Positions 37,349-60,620 of a stretch of DNA of 64,000 nt are shown piece after piece; the first letter of the stretch is position 1, and the number at the start of each line of letters is the position of its first letter. The notes beneath the pieces were generated by a model. It was not told where the DNA came from. It was given only the letters and a program-made list of their open reading frames with translations, and did no database searches. Source of the DNA: Lagopus muta (Eukaryota > Chordata > Aves > Galliformes > Phasianidae); NCBI RefSeq assembly GCF_023343835.1, contig NC_064437.1, forward strand, positions 53,580,972 through 53,644,971. The letters run 5' to 3'. The position numbers were made by a program, and so were the translations under genes.

Positions 37349-40300
37349 ATGGGGTTGCGGCTGCTGGCTTGTCTCTTCCATCTGCCCACTGCAGTGATCT
37401 ATGGGTCCTGTTCGCTGTTTGTTTCCATTTTGCACAATGTATTTCTCCTTTACTACGTGGACACCTTTGTCTCTGTTTACAAGATTGATAAACTGTCCTT
37501 TTGGATAGGAGAGGTTGGTCTTTTGCATGGATTCCTACTCTTGTAATGCTCTCTGAAGCTCAGACTGGTTCTTGTTGTGTGCAGGGCGTTTGTTGTGATA
37601 GTTGCATTCTTCTTTGAAAAGGAAACAAGGGAGTCCTCTGAGTGCTAATCTGGGCTTTGCAGTTTTTCCTGCTTACATAAACAGAAAACAAGCTGGGGAC
37701 TTTGTTCCTATGGGAACATTGGAGTGTTTTACTGGTGTGAAAAACCACTGGGTTTGCTCTGATAGTGGCTGTTGTCACAGGGGAATTAAACAGTGGTGAT
37801 GGTGCAGAGGAGGTGCACAAGAGGTTCCTGTGCTCTGTTCACTGTGCAAACTCAGCACTGCTCAATTCAGTAACAGAAGTGCATTTCTCCAGGAGCTGTC
37901 TTGTGCTTTGTTTCACTGTTCTGTTTCTTTCCTAGACGGTGTTTCTGATCTGGAACAGCCTCAATGACCCTCTGTTTGGCTGGCTGAGTGACAGGGTGTT
38001 CCTTAGTACACAGCAGTAAGTTATGTTCTAAATAAAAAAAATAAGCTTGGTGGTGGGAAAGGATAATTATTTCCACCTGGGGTGCCTCAAAGTTGTTCTC
38101 AAATTCTTTGGATTATGGACCTGTTGGCCATTAGCATTTCTCATGTGCTTACTTCAAGGTTTTAATGGCAATCATGGTGTGGCTTCCTGCATCTAGTGAC
38201 AGTGGTTTAAGTGTTGGTTGAAATAATGCAGCACCACCTGAATTATCAGGGAGCTCCTTACTCTCTAGAGGAGGGAAAAAAAAACAGATATTTCCTTCAT
38301 GCTTCCTACACCCATACTTTTTGTGAATTCACAGACTAGCTGGGAAGTTATCTGATGTGGGTACTTGTTCAATAAGCAAAAGCTGTATTGATGTCTGGGC
38401 ATCATAAGCAACTTTCTTAGAGAGAAAGGATGCATGATTGTGCTTGGTTTTTGTTCAAGAGTCTAAAGCTTTTTGTCTTCTGTTACAGGCCAGGAGCAGA
38501 GATTTCCTCCCCAGAAGTAGTTCTGAAGAGGCTCAGGGCACTAAGCCACAATGGCCCCCTCTTTGCCATCTCTTTTCTGGCTTTCTGGGTTGCCTGGGCT
38601 CATCCTGGTTTGCAGTTCCTTCTCTGCCTTTGCATGTATGACAGCTTTCTCACCATGGTTGACCTCCATCACAATGCCTTGCTTGCAGACTTGGCTGTTT
38701 CAGCAAAAGACAGGACTAGCCTCAACTTCTACTGCTCCTTCTTCAGTGCCATAGGCTCGCTCTCTGTCTTCATGTCATATGCAGTATGGAACAAGGAAGA
38801 CTTCTTTTCCTTTCGCATATTCTGCATCGTGCTGGCTGCCTTCTCCATCGTTGGCTTTACCTTGTCCACACAGCTGCTCCGCCTGCGATTTGAGACTGAT
38901 GGGAAGGCAAAAGGGGACCAGGAATCAACCTTAAAAGAGTACGTGTCATCAATTCTCCAGCAGGTGGTGAAGGCTTAACTTACGACTTTTGAGTCCTGTT
39001 ATGTACTGCAGCAAACTGTAGGAAGATCCAGGGCAAGGCAGACCATTATTAATTATCTGTGGTTCTTGTCTGTTGCTACAGTTTTCAGAATCACCTCTGG
39101 CTGAGGTCACTTTGGCTTCTAAGGCCCTCTGAAAACAGGACAAAACTATCTTGTGGCACCACCGGCCCAAACTGGAGGCAGAGCCCTGACCTGCTGTGTG
39201 GTCTATCCAGTGTTTGGAACATGAAATGAGTTAATATCTAGAGCACCCACTGAGGCCTGTGAGTGGCAATATGTCAGAAGCAGCTTATCATTAAAGTATT
39301 CCTGCTTGAGCATGAGACCACTTCAATGCCCATTTCCTGTGGAGTAGGACAAGCAGATACCTCTTACCTTCTTGCTCACTTTGCCTGCCTGGTTATATTG
39401 CTGAAACCAGCTGCATCATGACTTAGTTCAGCTCCTTTGCTTTTCTTTGGGCTGCCTCACTTGTAGCTTATAACAAGAGACTAGCACTGTGTTCTGCTAA
39501 CACAGCAGATCCTGATGGGATCTGCCAGGTGAGCTAACTGCAGGGATCTGGAGTAGGAGTGTAGTGGCTGATGCACAAATGCTTTTATCAACAGAAATTG
39601 TAGGATTTAATGTTATTTGGAAGATCTCCAGAGTGTTGTCCTCACACTGTTGTGGACTCTGCTGTTTTGGTCCAAGGAGAGGGAAGGTTTGAATGGGAGC
39701 TGAGGAGGGACAGCTCTGCATCTCCACAAAGGCTTTTCTATGCTTGTGGTAAAGGATTCACAGCTGTGGACTATTTTATTTTTTTTTGGTGTTTTTTTTT
39801 GTTTTTGTTTTTACTTCCTCTCATCTTTCTCACTGTAGGCTATACATTGAGAAACCCTCTGTTCCCCAGGAGAAGAGGATCACCCTGGCAGAGTATCTCC
39901 AGCAGCTCTCTCGGCATCGCAACTTCCTCTGGTTTGTCTGCATGAATCTAATCCAGGTAGGTGCTGCAGTGATGTGCTGGGATTTGGAGGATGAAGGCTG
40001 GTTATGGCTGTGGGTGATTCAAATGCACGCCAGCTTCCCAGGAAGGATGGGGAGTTTCTGATGTCTGCTTGCTTTCAGAGCCTCCTGCCCTTGCACAGTG
40101 TAATCCATCAGCTACCTGGTAGCCATTATCTCTACTTGTTCAGGAACTGTCCTCAGGTCACATTTGTGTGGTGTTCCCTCCTCTGCAGTGCAGGCTCAGT
40201 TACAGGGGACTGGTTGAGCTCTGCACAGCCCATCTGGGATGCAGAAACACCAGGCCCGGCTTGTGATGGGAAGAGTTCAGACTACAGTTGGCTGGCTTGG

Positions 40301-43171
40301 CTTTCCCGAGGCTCATGTCGGTGTTCTCACTACATCCAGCTGGATCTACCTCCCATCTGGCTTTTGCAATTTCTATTTATCATTCTCTTCATCGATTACT
40401 ACCAAATGCTGTCAGCCTGCCCAGCTTTCCTGAGCTTAATGAGCTGAACTCAGAGCTCCGTCTCCCCATGGGTAATCGGTTCCCCTCAGGCAAGCTCTTA
40501 ATGCTGGTTTGCATCTTTGTGTTTGGGCCTTGTAGCCTTCTTATGGTCTCTCTCTTGGCTGCTGCTCCCACTTGCTGTGCCACTGCCTCCTCCTCCAGCA
40601 AGGTGGCCACTGTCGTCACCTCCTTGCTGTTCCTTGCCCCAGCAGTGCTGTGTACTGCATGTGTGCTCTGTGAGCTTGCTAGTGAGGAATGCTTCAGCAG
40701 CTGGGATGTGGTATTGACCCCAGGCAGCCCTGTGGTCTCAAAGCCTACCATGCCATAACCTCCATAGCCAAGCTCTTGCTCTGCTGAAGTACTTGGGGCC
40801 CATCCTGCGTGATACTTTGGCATAAGGCTCATCTCTTGAGAGTCTAGGAGGCTGTTAGCTTTTTTTGTTCAGTCTTACTACTGTTGCTGCTTATCAGTTT
40901 GTTTGTGCACTGCTTTCACAGGTTTTTCATTGCCACTTTAACAGCAACTTCTTCCCCCTGTTCCTGGAGCACCTGCTGTCAGACCAGATCTCTGTATCTA
41001 CTGGATCCTTCCTCCTTGGTGAGTCTCAGAAGGGACTGGAGGGAACAGCTGAGTTAGGGTCTGGCCTGAGTCTGGATTGTCTCTTTGTAAAATTCAGCTG
41101 GGGAGAAGCGTGCTCACAAACAGGTGTTTGGGCTGTAAGATTCACACATGCATACACCTCATAAGCTTCCTTGGCACTTTTGAGTCTTCTTTCCTAGGCA
41201 CAATACAACTAATGTGGAGTCTTTTTCTAGTGGTGGAGAGCGTGAGGTGCTGGATCCTGCCTAGACTCTGCAACTCCACATAGATTTTGTTCTCAGTACG
41301 ACATGTCTGCAGATACAGCTCAAAGATGAGCAGGGAGCACAGCTCCTAATTTAGTGCCTCTCTGTGGCATATGGAGTGCATCCAGGCTGCCTCAGGTCTG
41401 TGGCAGACATCCTGTAGGGCTATTGTCACCCTGGGAAGTTTTTGTGTGGGCCAGTTCTGGTCACACTGTCCAAGTCTCACTGCTGCTCCAAGACAGAATC
41501 CCAGCCCGTGTATGACACTGGGCAAAAACTCTTGCTTGAGTTTGGTGAAGAAAGCCTCCCTCTGTAGGAAGTGTATGTGCTGTGCCACAAAAACAATTGA
41601 ATGCATCTGCTACCAGCACCCCTGCTTTCTGTGTGTGTGTGTGTGTGTGTAGGGGGGGTTGGTGGTGGTGGTTAGGTATTCTGCATCACCTGTCCTCCCA
41701 TGTTGGCAAGCTTTGTCCTCTCTTGGTATGGGTCCTGGGGGGATAGTGGATACTAAAACTCTCTCAAGCTTCTGTGCTGCTGTCTCTATTCAGGTGTTTC
41801 CTACATTGCCCCCCATCTCAACAACCTCTACTTCCTGTCCCTCTGCCGCCGCTGGGGTGTTTATGCTGTAGTCCGAGGACTTTTCTTCCTGAAGCTGGCT
41901 CTCAGTGTTGTCATGCTCCTGGCAGGACCTGATCAGGTGTATCTGCTCTGCATCTTCATAGCAAGGTATGCACACAGCACTTGCTTCCCTTCAGCTGGGA
42001 AGGGAAGTGATTTGTCCCCATTTCCCAGAGGGAAGAGTAACCAGGGTCACCGTGGCTTCCAGCTCTGGTGTCTCCCTCTAGCAGCTCCCAGCTCAGGATT
42101 AGTCAGTGCTGAATCTGCTGGCTGTGCAGGCAGCAGTGAGGGAGGCAGCAATGTTCGGGCTCTGCCATGTGAGAGGACAAAGACTTGGCAGGGCTGGTGG
42201 CTGCCTGGTAGCAGCCCATGCCAGCTGCTGAGCTGAGCTCCTGTTTTTTTTTCCGCAGCCTGCATGGAGCGATTGCCCTCAGGATGTGCTGCAGCTGCCT
42301 CTTAGTCCCAGCCCAGTGTCTCATCCCCACGCCTCTCTGTATGGCAGGTCCAAGGCATCACTAGAAGGCACACAAGGCTGTTATTGCTAGAAGCGTTCCT
42401 CTCCAGTAACCAGGATTTCTGAAAGTGTTATTTTAAGTGTTAGGGAACCTTTCTAATCTCTCTCTCCACTTTCTCTGATCTCCTACTTACTCCTCTAACT
42501 TCTTGGTGCCTCTATTCAGTGCTTTGCCTGTTGTCCTGCAGCAACCGGGTGTTCACAGAAGGGACCTGTAAGTTGCTCAACCTGGTGGTGACTGACTTGG
42601 TGGATGAGGATCTTGTACTGAACCGCAGAAAGCAGGCAGCTTCAGCGCTGCTTTTTGGGATGGTTGCTCTGGTCACCAAGCCAGGACAGACCTTCGCCCC
42701 CCTGATAGGCACCTGGCTGCTCTCTGTGTACACAGGTAAGTGCCCTTGAGAAAGCATTGCGGTAGGAGAGGGCAGACTTGTGAGCTCAATGCCCTCCGCA
42801 GTGTTTTGGGTGGATGCAGAGCTCTCTCACTTACGAGCCTGGGACTGGTCTCTGCATCTCCAAGCCCAGTCACTGGGAGAGAGGAGCATTCCCAGTGTCC
42901 CATCTCAACAGACTGTTCTTCTACCCCAGGCCATGACATCTTCCAGCGTAACCCCTTGAGCAACGTGGTGAGCGCCCAGCCGAAGCTGGAATCCCATACA
43001 GTCTTGGAGCCAACTCTCCGCCAGGGCTGCTTTTATCTCCTCGTCTTTGTTCCCATCACGTGTGCACTGCTGCAGCTCTTCACTTGGTCTCAGTTCAGCT
43101 TGCATGGGAAGCGTCTGCAGATGGTAAAGGCTCAGCGCCAAGGCCGAGCACCAGAAATCAAAATGATCTAG
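37349..43171 (+). CDS. MFSD13A: MFSD13A (TMEM180), major facilitator family membrane protein
   Basis: Eight coding exons, phases all consistent: 37349-37513, 37936-38015, 38489-38938, 39839-39956, 40922-41018, 41794-41965, 42542-42735, 42930-43171; 505 residues against about 517 in human. Very close matches: [112 protein letters not shown]. The [10 protein letters not shown] motif after helix 2 is typical of the MFS_2 (sugar:cation symporter-like) group. Predicted polytopic, about 12 helices, plasma membrane; substrate unknown. I chose MGLRLL at 37349 because it aligns with human MGL and has a GTCATGG context; an in-frame ATG at 37322 (TCCATGG) would add nine residues. Exon 3 uses donor GTACGT. 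Confidence 0.96.
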
Positions 43172-44632
43172 GGGTCTTTGTGCTCCTGGCGGTGCTTCTG
43201 GTTCCAGGCTGGTGTGGGACTGCTGGCAAAGTGAAGGGATTGCTGGCTGGGAAAGCCCCCATGTTTACAATTTAACTGTGATGTGCTGTGATGCTGATGT
43301 TTACTCATCCCAGGAGGTGGCCATGGGGAAAGCAGAGGAGTGTTGAGCATGTACTGGGCTTGGGATAGGTCACTTGGCTACAGCAGTGAGAGCATTCCTG
43401 CCTTGCTGGTCCTAGAAAGCAGAATTTTAGGGCAGGTCTGCAGCACGTGCTAGAGAGGGTTGCATCCCTGGTGTGATATTCTAACCTGGGCATACCTCTG
43501 ACCCACAGCCCCTCAGGCAGAGCAGAAAGGGGGGAGCAACTGGAAGCCTTTCCTGTAGAGCCCTGTAGTTTTTGGGAATGGAGGGAGAGGTTCTTCAGGG
43601 ACCAGGTAACAAAGGAGGATTAACTTCAGAAGAAGAGGTGATATGGGAAGACCCTGAAGGCCCTTCTCAGTAGTGGGAAAGACCTCTCTCACATTCAGTG
43701 CCATGGTTCTTTGACCAAATCTGCTCTTAGGCTTGTTTCTGGGACAATATCTTGCACAGAACACAAGGCTCCCTCCTACGAGGCCTTGCACAGGGAGGTG
43801 CTGGGCTCAGAACCTGGATGTCTCATGGCATCTTGTTGCTGGTGTTTATCCTTTCCCTCCCTAGCCCCTTGCAGTGAGCACAATTACAGCAGTGCTTCCC
43901 ATGTTAGCTGGTAGGTTCAGATCAGGGAGGGAGCCTGTAACACAGCGGACAAAACGCTTCCCCTCCCAAGGCTGACACTGCTGCCTGCATGAAGCAGCTC
44001 AGTGCCTTCCCTTCTTGCAGTTGGAGATTAAGCCTGGAGACAGCAGGTCATGCTTTGTGCCTTCTATTCCATTGAGAAGCCTGTTAGACATAACGCAGAG
44101 CAGTCACAGGGTTGAGATTTTACCTGTCAGGGAGAGAGACATCTTCTGTGCTTCAAAAAGCCCTGCTGATAAATTTTTCTGGTTGCTGAGTGATGGAGCC
44201 AAGGAGAGGGGAAAGTTTGGACTCCTCTGTCTGGGAGCAGATGGGGCAGATGGTTACCCAGAGATCTCAAAATGAGGGAGTGTCTCCTCAGTCTTAGGGT
44301 TGCTGTGGGCAGGGAGAAGCGATGTGCTGAAGTAGGATGGGTAAGCACTGCCCCGTGCTTCCTGCAGGAGGTGGAGCTTGGCTCACATTACTGCTGTTAT
44401 CCATTCTGTCACCTCCCAGGCCTTCTGTACCAGGTTCCCTCTGCAGACACAGCCCACAGTTCTGCTATCTTGCCTCAGGACATGGCTGCCTCCTGTCTTG
44501 GACCAAGACATTTCTCTTGTGAGACTCCTGTTGGTCTTACTGGTTCAATCATAAGTTATTTGTGTAGATTTTAACAAAGTTTGAGAATGATTATTCATTT
44601 CATAAATTAAATACGATTTTTTTCATGTATTG
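43172..44632 (+). other. 3' UTR of MFSD13A
   Basis: ATTAAA at 44606-44611, followed by T-rich and GTGGTCT sequence, is the most likely polyadenylation signal. This gives a 3' UTR of about 1.45 kb. No other gene seen inside. Confidence 0.55.
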
Positions 44633-44639
44633 CTGTGGT

Positions 44640-45590
44640 CTCATTTGAATTGGCAGCCACCCCATCTGGCCTGGTGTGGGCACAGCTAACCACACAAGGC
44701 CCCAGGTGCAGTGTCCCTTGGTGGGGTGGGAGGGAAGTAGGAGCAATGGAGTTACTTCAGGATGCTGCTTGACCCATTTGCAGCTGGTAGACAGTCAGGA
44801 ATGTGCTATCTAATAGTGGCAGTGTAAGTCTTAAGACAGCAATGCACGGCAGTTTTACTCTGGCCTTTGCCAGTCTGTGGCTGAGAACCAGGTCTAATAT
44901 GTTCCTGCTCAGTGACTTTCTAGCAGGTGGATCTGACATTTCTGGGTTCATGCAGTGGTAGAGGGGTGCAATCTATAGTGCATGGGAGAAAATGAGATTA
45001 ATCAAAGGAGTGGAGGGTGAAGTAGGCATCCCTTTCCAGTGAGACTGGGTGCTGGGGCTATATCAGTTACTGCCTTTGGAAGAAGGTAAGTCACTTGTCC
45101 CTGCTGCTCTTGAAGACCCTGGGTGACAAAGGTTGGGGGGAGGTGCAGACCTGCACACTGAACCACATACCCATTCCCTCAGGCCTGTCCTGGGAGCAAA
45201 GCTTGCTGATGAGTTCTCAGCAAGCACATAAGTTAGCCACCTCTGTCCATGTCAGCAGCGTCACTCCTGTTGACCTGTGCTCACTAAGGGCAGCCCTCCC
45301 TACTCTCTTGCAGTTTCTCTACCCTTCAACTGTTCTGTACTGTCTGCAGTGACAAAGACTTTGAGAATAATGGTCGTTAGGGAGAGCAGCTTTGGACCCT
45401 AAGAGGGAGACCAGTTACAGGCCAGGAATGTGCTACCTCAGCACAACAGACTGATCAGGAAGGCAGTTTTGGACCATAGGTGTATTTTCATGGAGGGATT
45501 AGGCAGCAAGTTCTGTACAGGCAAGAGAAATACACACTGTTACCCCATTAAAAATGTAAATGGGGGAAGATGAGGCCAGGAGGCTTGAGG
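44640..45590. other. Short intergenic gap between convergent genes MFSD13A and ACTR1A
   Basis: About 1 kb without a recognised gene or repeat. MFSD13A (plus) and ACTR1A (minus) end towards each other here. Confidence 0.5.
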
Positions 45591-45599
45591 TTTGTATAT

Positions 45600-47873
45600 G
45601 AATGACTTTATTTAAGTATGCTGGGCACCACCAGGCAACATGGTTTGGACAGTGTGCGAGGGAACGGTCAGGCAGATCAAATGAATGCTAGATTGGAGAC
45701 GGCACCTTTCTGTCCGGTCACTGCAGTTTACAGAATGGAGCACTGCTGCTTCTGCAAGGCCAGCAGAGGAGCTGGGGAGGGGGAGGAGATCACTGGCACT
45801 GCCTGGGGCATGTGATAGGTGAATAGAGAGGATTTTTTTCTCTCTGCATGCTGCAGCTCATCAGCAAGACTGCCACGATCTTCTGTCAGAACAAGGCTGA
45901 GCACTGACAGCTCTTCTCTCGCTGACTTGTTCTTACTTAAATACAATCTGTTCTGACAGGAGTGGGAGAGTGAGCAGTGTGGCCTCAGCTGGGAACAGAC
46001 CACCAAATCTGCCTACCTCCCTCCAACTTCTCCGAGCCCAGCAATGAGCCCTGAGAATGTGCTTCCAGCTGGAGCAGCACGCTACCTGCTTACATTCATG
46101 TCTGATGGGGCAGTGCACAGGCTTCTGCCAGGCCTCTGGAGCAGGGCTGCTGCAGCCTTCCAGCTCTTTCCCTTTCTTGGCTCTGGAGAGTGACCCCAGG
46201 GTGATGTGTGGAAATGAGGAGAAAGGAGGGGAACGCAGAGGAACTGCCACCAAGCAACTCCAGGCCCACTGCTAATGCCAGGTACTGCAGAAAATCAGTG
46301 GTGAAGCAAATGAGCACCAAGTAATGCATAAGAACACTCACGACTAACAGTGCCGCAACCCAACACAAGCTGCTCTGGAGGCCTTCCAATCTCTGTACAA
46401 ACAGCAGCTACAGAAGAGCAGCCAATAGATGAGCAGAAAGGCATAAGCAGCTCAGTGGGACAGCAGAACACAGCCACTGAACAGCTTGCTGCTCACAACC
46501 CTGCTGCTCACATCACTGTACACATACCGATACAATTTATTGTCCTCTCATGTAGTGTATTCATAGAGAACAGCAAAACTTCCTAAAAAACAGTTGTTGA
46601 GTGCTGTAGCAGGGCTGACTAGTTATTATGCTAAGCATGTGTGCTGTGTGCTGTAAACAGTGTTAACATAAAACAATGGACAGCTGGATAGCAGGTATTC
46701 AAAGAAGAGCCAAAGAGCAAGTCGCAGGTGCTATGGTCAGTATTTGAGATATCCTCAGAGATTTCAATAAATAAAACAATTCTTACATTACAATGCACCT
46801 TTCCAACTATTATTTTGCCCCCAAATGGATGAAGTACACAAGAGTTATGCCTGGCTGGAAATACACAATTCCGTTGCCCTGACGTGGCAGAGGAGGAGGG
46901 AAGCAGCCCCAACTCCTGCAGAGAAAGAACATGAAAGCTGTAAGTCTTGGCAGGTTGAGGGAGGACACTCAAGTGCCTTCACTCCAGAGGAGGAAAGGTA
47001 TTTAAAAGAAGGAACAAGAGAATAACCGTCTAGCGTAATGAAAGCCGATTAGAGATTGCTTTGTTCTACTCCATGCAATACAAACTAAGTCCTATCACCA
47101 TCTTCTCCAGCTGTGGCACAGAACCCCACATCAGTCTGAGAAGTTACACACTCACACACACACACACTCACACACACACACACTCACACACACACACACT
47201 CACACACACACACACTCACACACATACACACTCACACACATACACACTCACACACATACACACTCACACACATACACACTCACACACATACACACTGAAA
47301 ATAGTGGGGGCAAATGGGCTTAACTGTTCAGAATGTGCTTTCTTTCAATTTAAGAAAAAACAAAAGACATTAAAAACAACTTCAAAAGTCTACTGATGGT
47401 GGAGACACTGCTGAGGAAGAAAGTAGCTATGGGGCTTCAGCTATGTATTTCCAGACAATCCAGGCATTGCAGTCAGGCTGACTAAAGCCTACGTGAGCAG
47501 TTTGCAGTGGTTAGCTCCTTTCTGACTTGCTAGGCAGATTCTAAGCTGTTCCCTTCTTTTTCCTTGCTTGTTTTACAGTGGCAAATGTGATCGTAACACA
47601 GAAACAAAGGAACTGAAATGAAAAAGGCAGGGGCCATTCTGAAGAAAAGCAGACTGGTATTTCATCCTTTCCATTAAAGAAAAAAACCAACAAAAATAAA
47701 AAAAATAAGTAGTTAGTACTAATCCAACCCTCCTGCTGCTGTTGTCTTTGCTCAGTGACGTCGGGGCATGCTGGCGCACACACACACATACAGGCAGCTC
47801 TCAGACACTCGGACTCAGAAAAGCGAGTTTAGAACTGAAGTGAGTCTTCAGAGACTGAGGATAGGTCCCAGGG
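45600..47873 (-). other. 3' UTR of ACTR1A
   Basis: Minus-strand AATAAA signals occur at 46536-46541 and 45607-45612 (TTTATT on plus). The distal one gives a UTR of about 2.27 kb, the proximal one 1.34 kb. Both would include the 16-nt higher-order CA/GT repeat at 47151-47294. Which signal is used cannot be told from sequence alone. Confidence 0.5.
47146..47296. repeat. CA-type repeat with 16-nt higher-order period
   Basis: Nine units in perfect 16-nt register start at 47151: four CTCACACACACACACA, then five CTCACACACATACACA from 47215 to 47294. The CT that opens each unit and the T in the second type set the period. In the ACTR1A transcript it would be a GU-rich tract. Confidence 0.95.
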
Positions 47874-59753
<11,880 letters not shown>

Positions 59754-60444
59754 GGCGAGGACCCGCCGCAGTCACCCGTCAGGGAGCAACAGCCCAACCG
59801 GCGGCGGCGCATGCGCAAAAGGGCGGCGCGAAGCCAGCTGGGTGATGTATTCCTGCGGCCGCGGTGCGCGCTGGGAAGTGCAGTCCCGGGCCAGAGGCGG
59901 GAAGCGGGGCATGCCGGGAAGTGTAGTGCGGCGCAAACGTAAACACGGCGCAGGCGGAAGCGGCGTGACGTCAGTGCGTGGCGGCCCTGTGTCCTCCCGC
60001 CAGGAAGCGCGGCGTGCTGGGGGCGGGGCTTGGGCCTGGCTTCACCGTTTCTCATTTTACCAACGGGGGTGGGTTCGAGGGCCGTCCTTGCCCGCTTGTC
60101 AGCTTCATGTTTGTACGCGACTGCAGGACGCCCCGTGCAGCCCCGTGGCTCTGTCGGGCTCCCTCACAGCCCCGCACCCCTTCACGTCCCTCGCGGTTCG
60201 CCCGCGGCCCCCCTCCCCTTGAAGCACTGCCACTTCTCCTCCGCAAGGGGGCGCGCTCACAGCGCGGCGCGGAGGCGGGGGTAGAGAGGCGCGGCCGCCT
60301 TCCGCGCCGCGCTCTGCTATTGGCGGAGCCGCGCTGCTCATCACCGTCGCCCGGGCGGCGGGGCCCGCCCCCTTCCTCCCGCAGCGCCGCTTGGGCCGGG
60401 CCGGACCGGGAGAGGAGCGGGCCGGGAGCTGCCGCCGCCGGGCC
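59754..60444. promoter_or_regulatory. Bidirectional CpG-island promoter of ACTR1A and SUFU
   Basis: Only 691 bases separate the two start codons, which point away from each other. The interval and its flanks are CpG-dense. ATTGG at 60319-60323 is a CCAAT box about 120 bases before the SUFU start. No TATA box was seen. Head-to-head ACTR1A and SUFU is also the human arrangement. Confidence 0.8.
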
Positions 60445-60620
60445 ATGGAGGGCACGCGGCCTGGCGGGGCTGCACCCGCGGGCGGGGCGGGCTCCGGCAC
60501 GGGCTCCGGCTCCTTCCCGTCCCTCTTTCCGCCGGGCCTGCACGGGATCTACGGCGAGTGTCGCCGCCTGTACCCCGAGCAGCCCAACCCGCTGCAGGTC
60601 ACCGCCATCCTCAAGTACTG
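60445..60620 (+). CDS. SUFU: SUFU exon 1, suppressor of fused (Hedgehog inhibitor); gene continues beyond the right edge
   Basis: Start MEGTRPGG at 60445, context GCCATGG. Residues 1-23 are a Gly/Ala/Pro/Ser-rich variable leader, then SFPSLFPPGLHGIYGECRRL and YPEQPNPLQVTAILKY, nearly identical to human SUFU. The exon ends with TG before GTGAGG, so Trp is completed by the next exon, as in human SUFU (human exon 1 is of similar length). SUFU binds GLI factors in cytoplasm and nucleus and holds them inactive when Hedgehog is absent. Only exon 1 (58 residues plus 2 nt) is in the window. Confidence 0.96.

Noticed and set aside
47146-47296. Array with regular units, considered as CRISPR-like
   Set aside because: Units are 16 nt of CA-type sequence without unique spacers: a microsatellite in a vertebrate genome.
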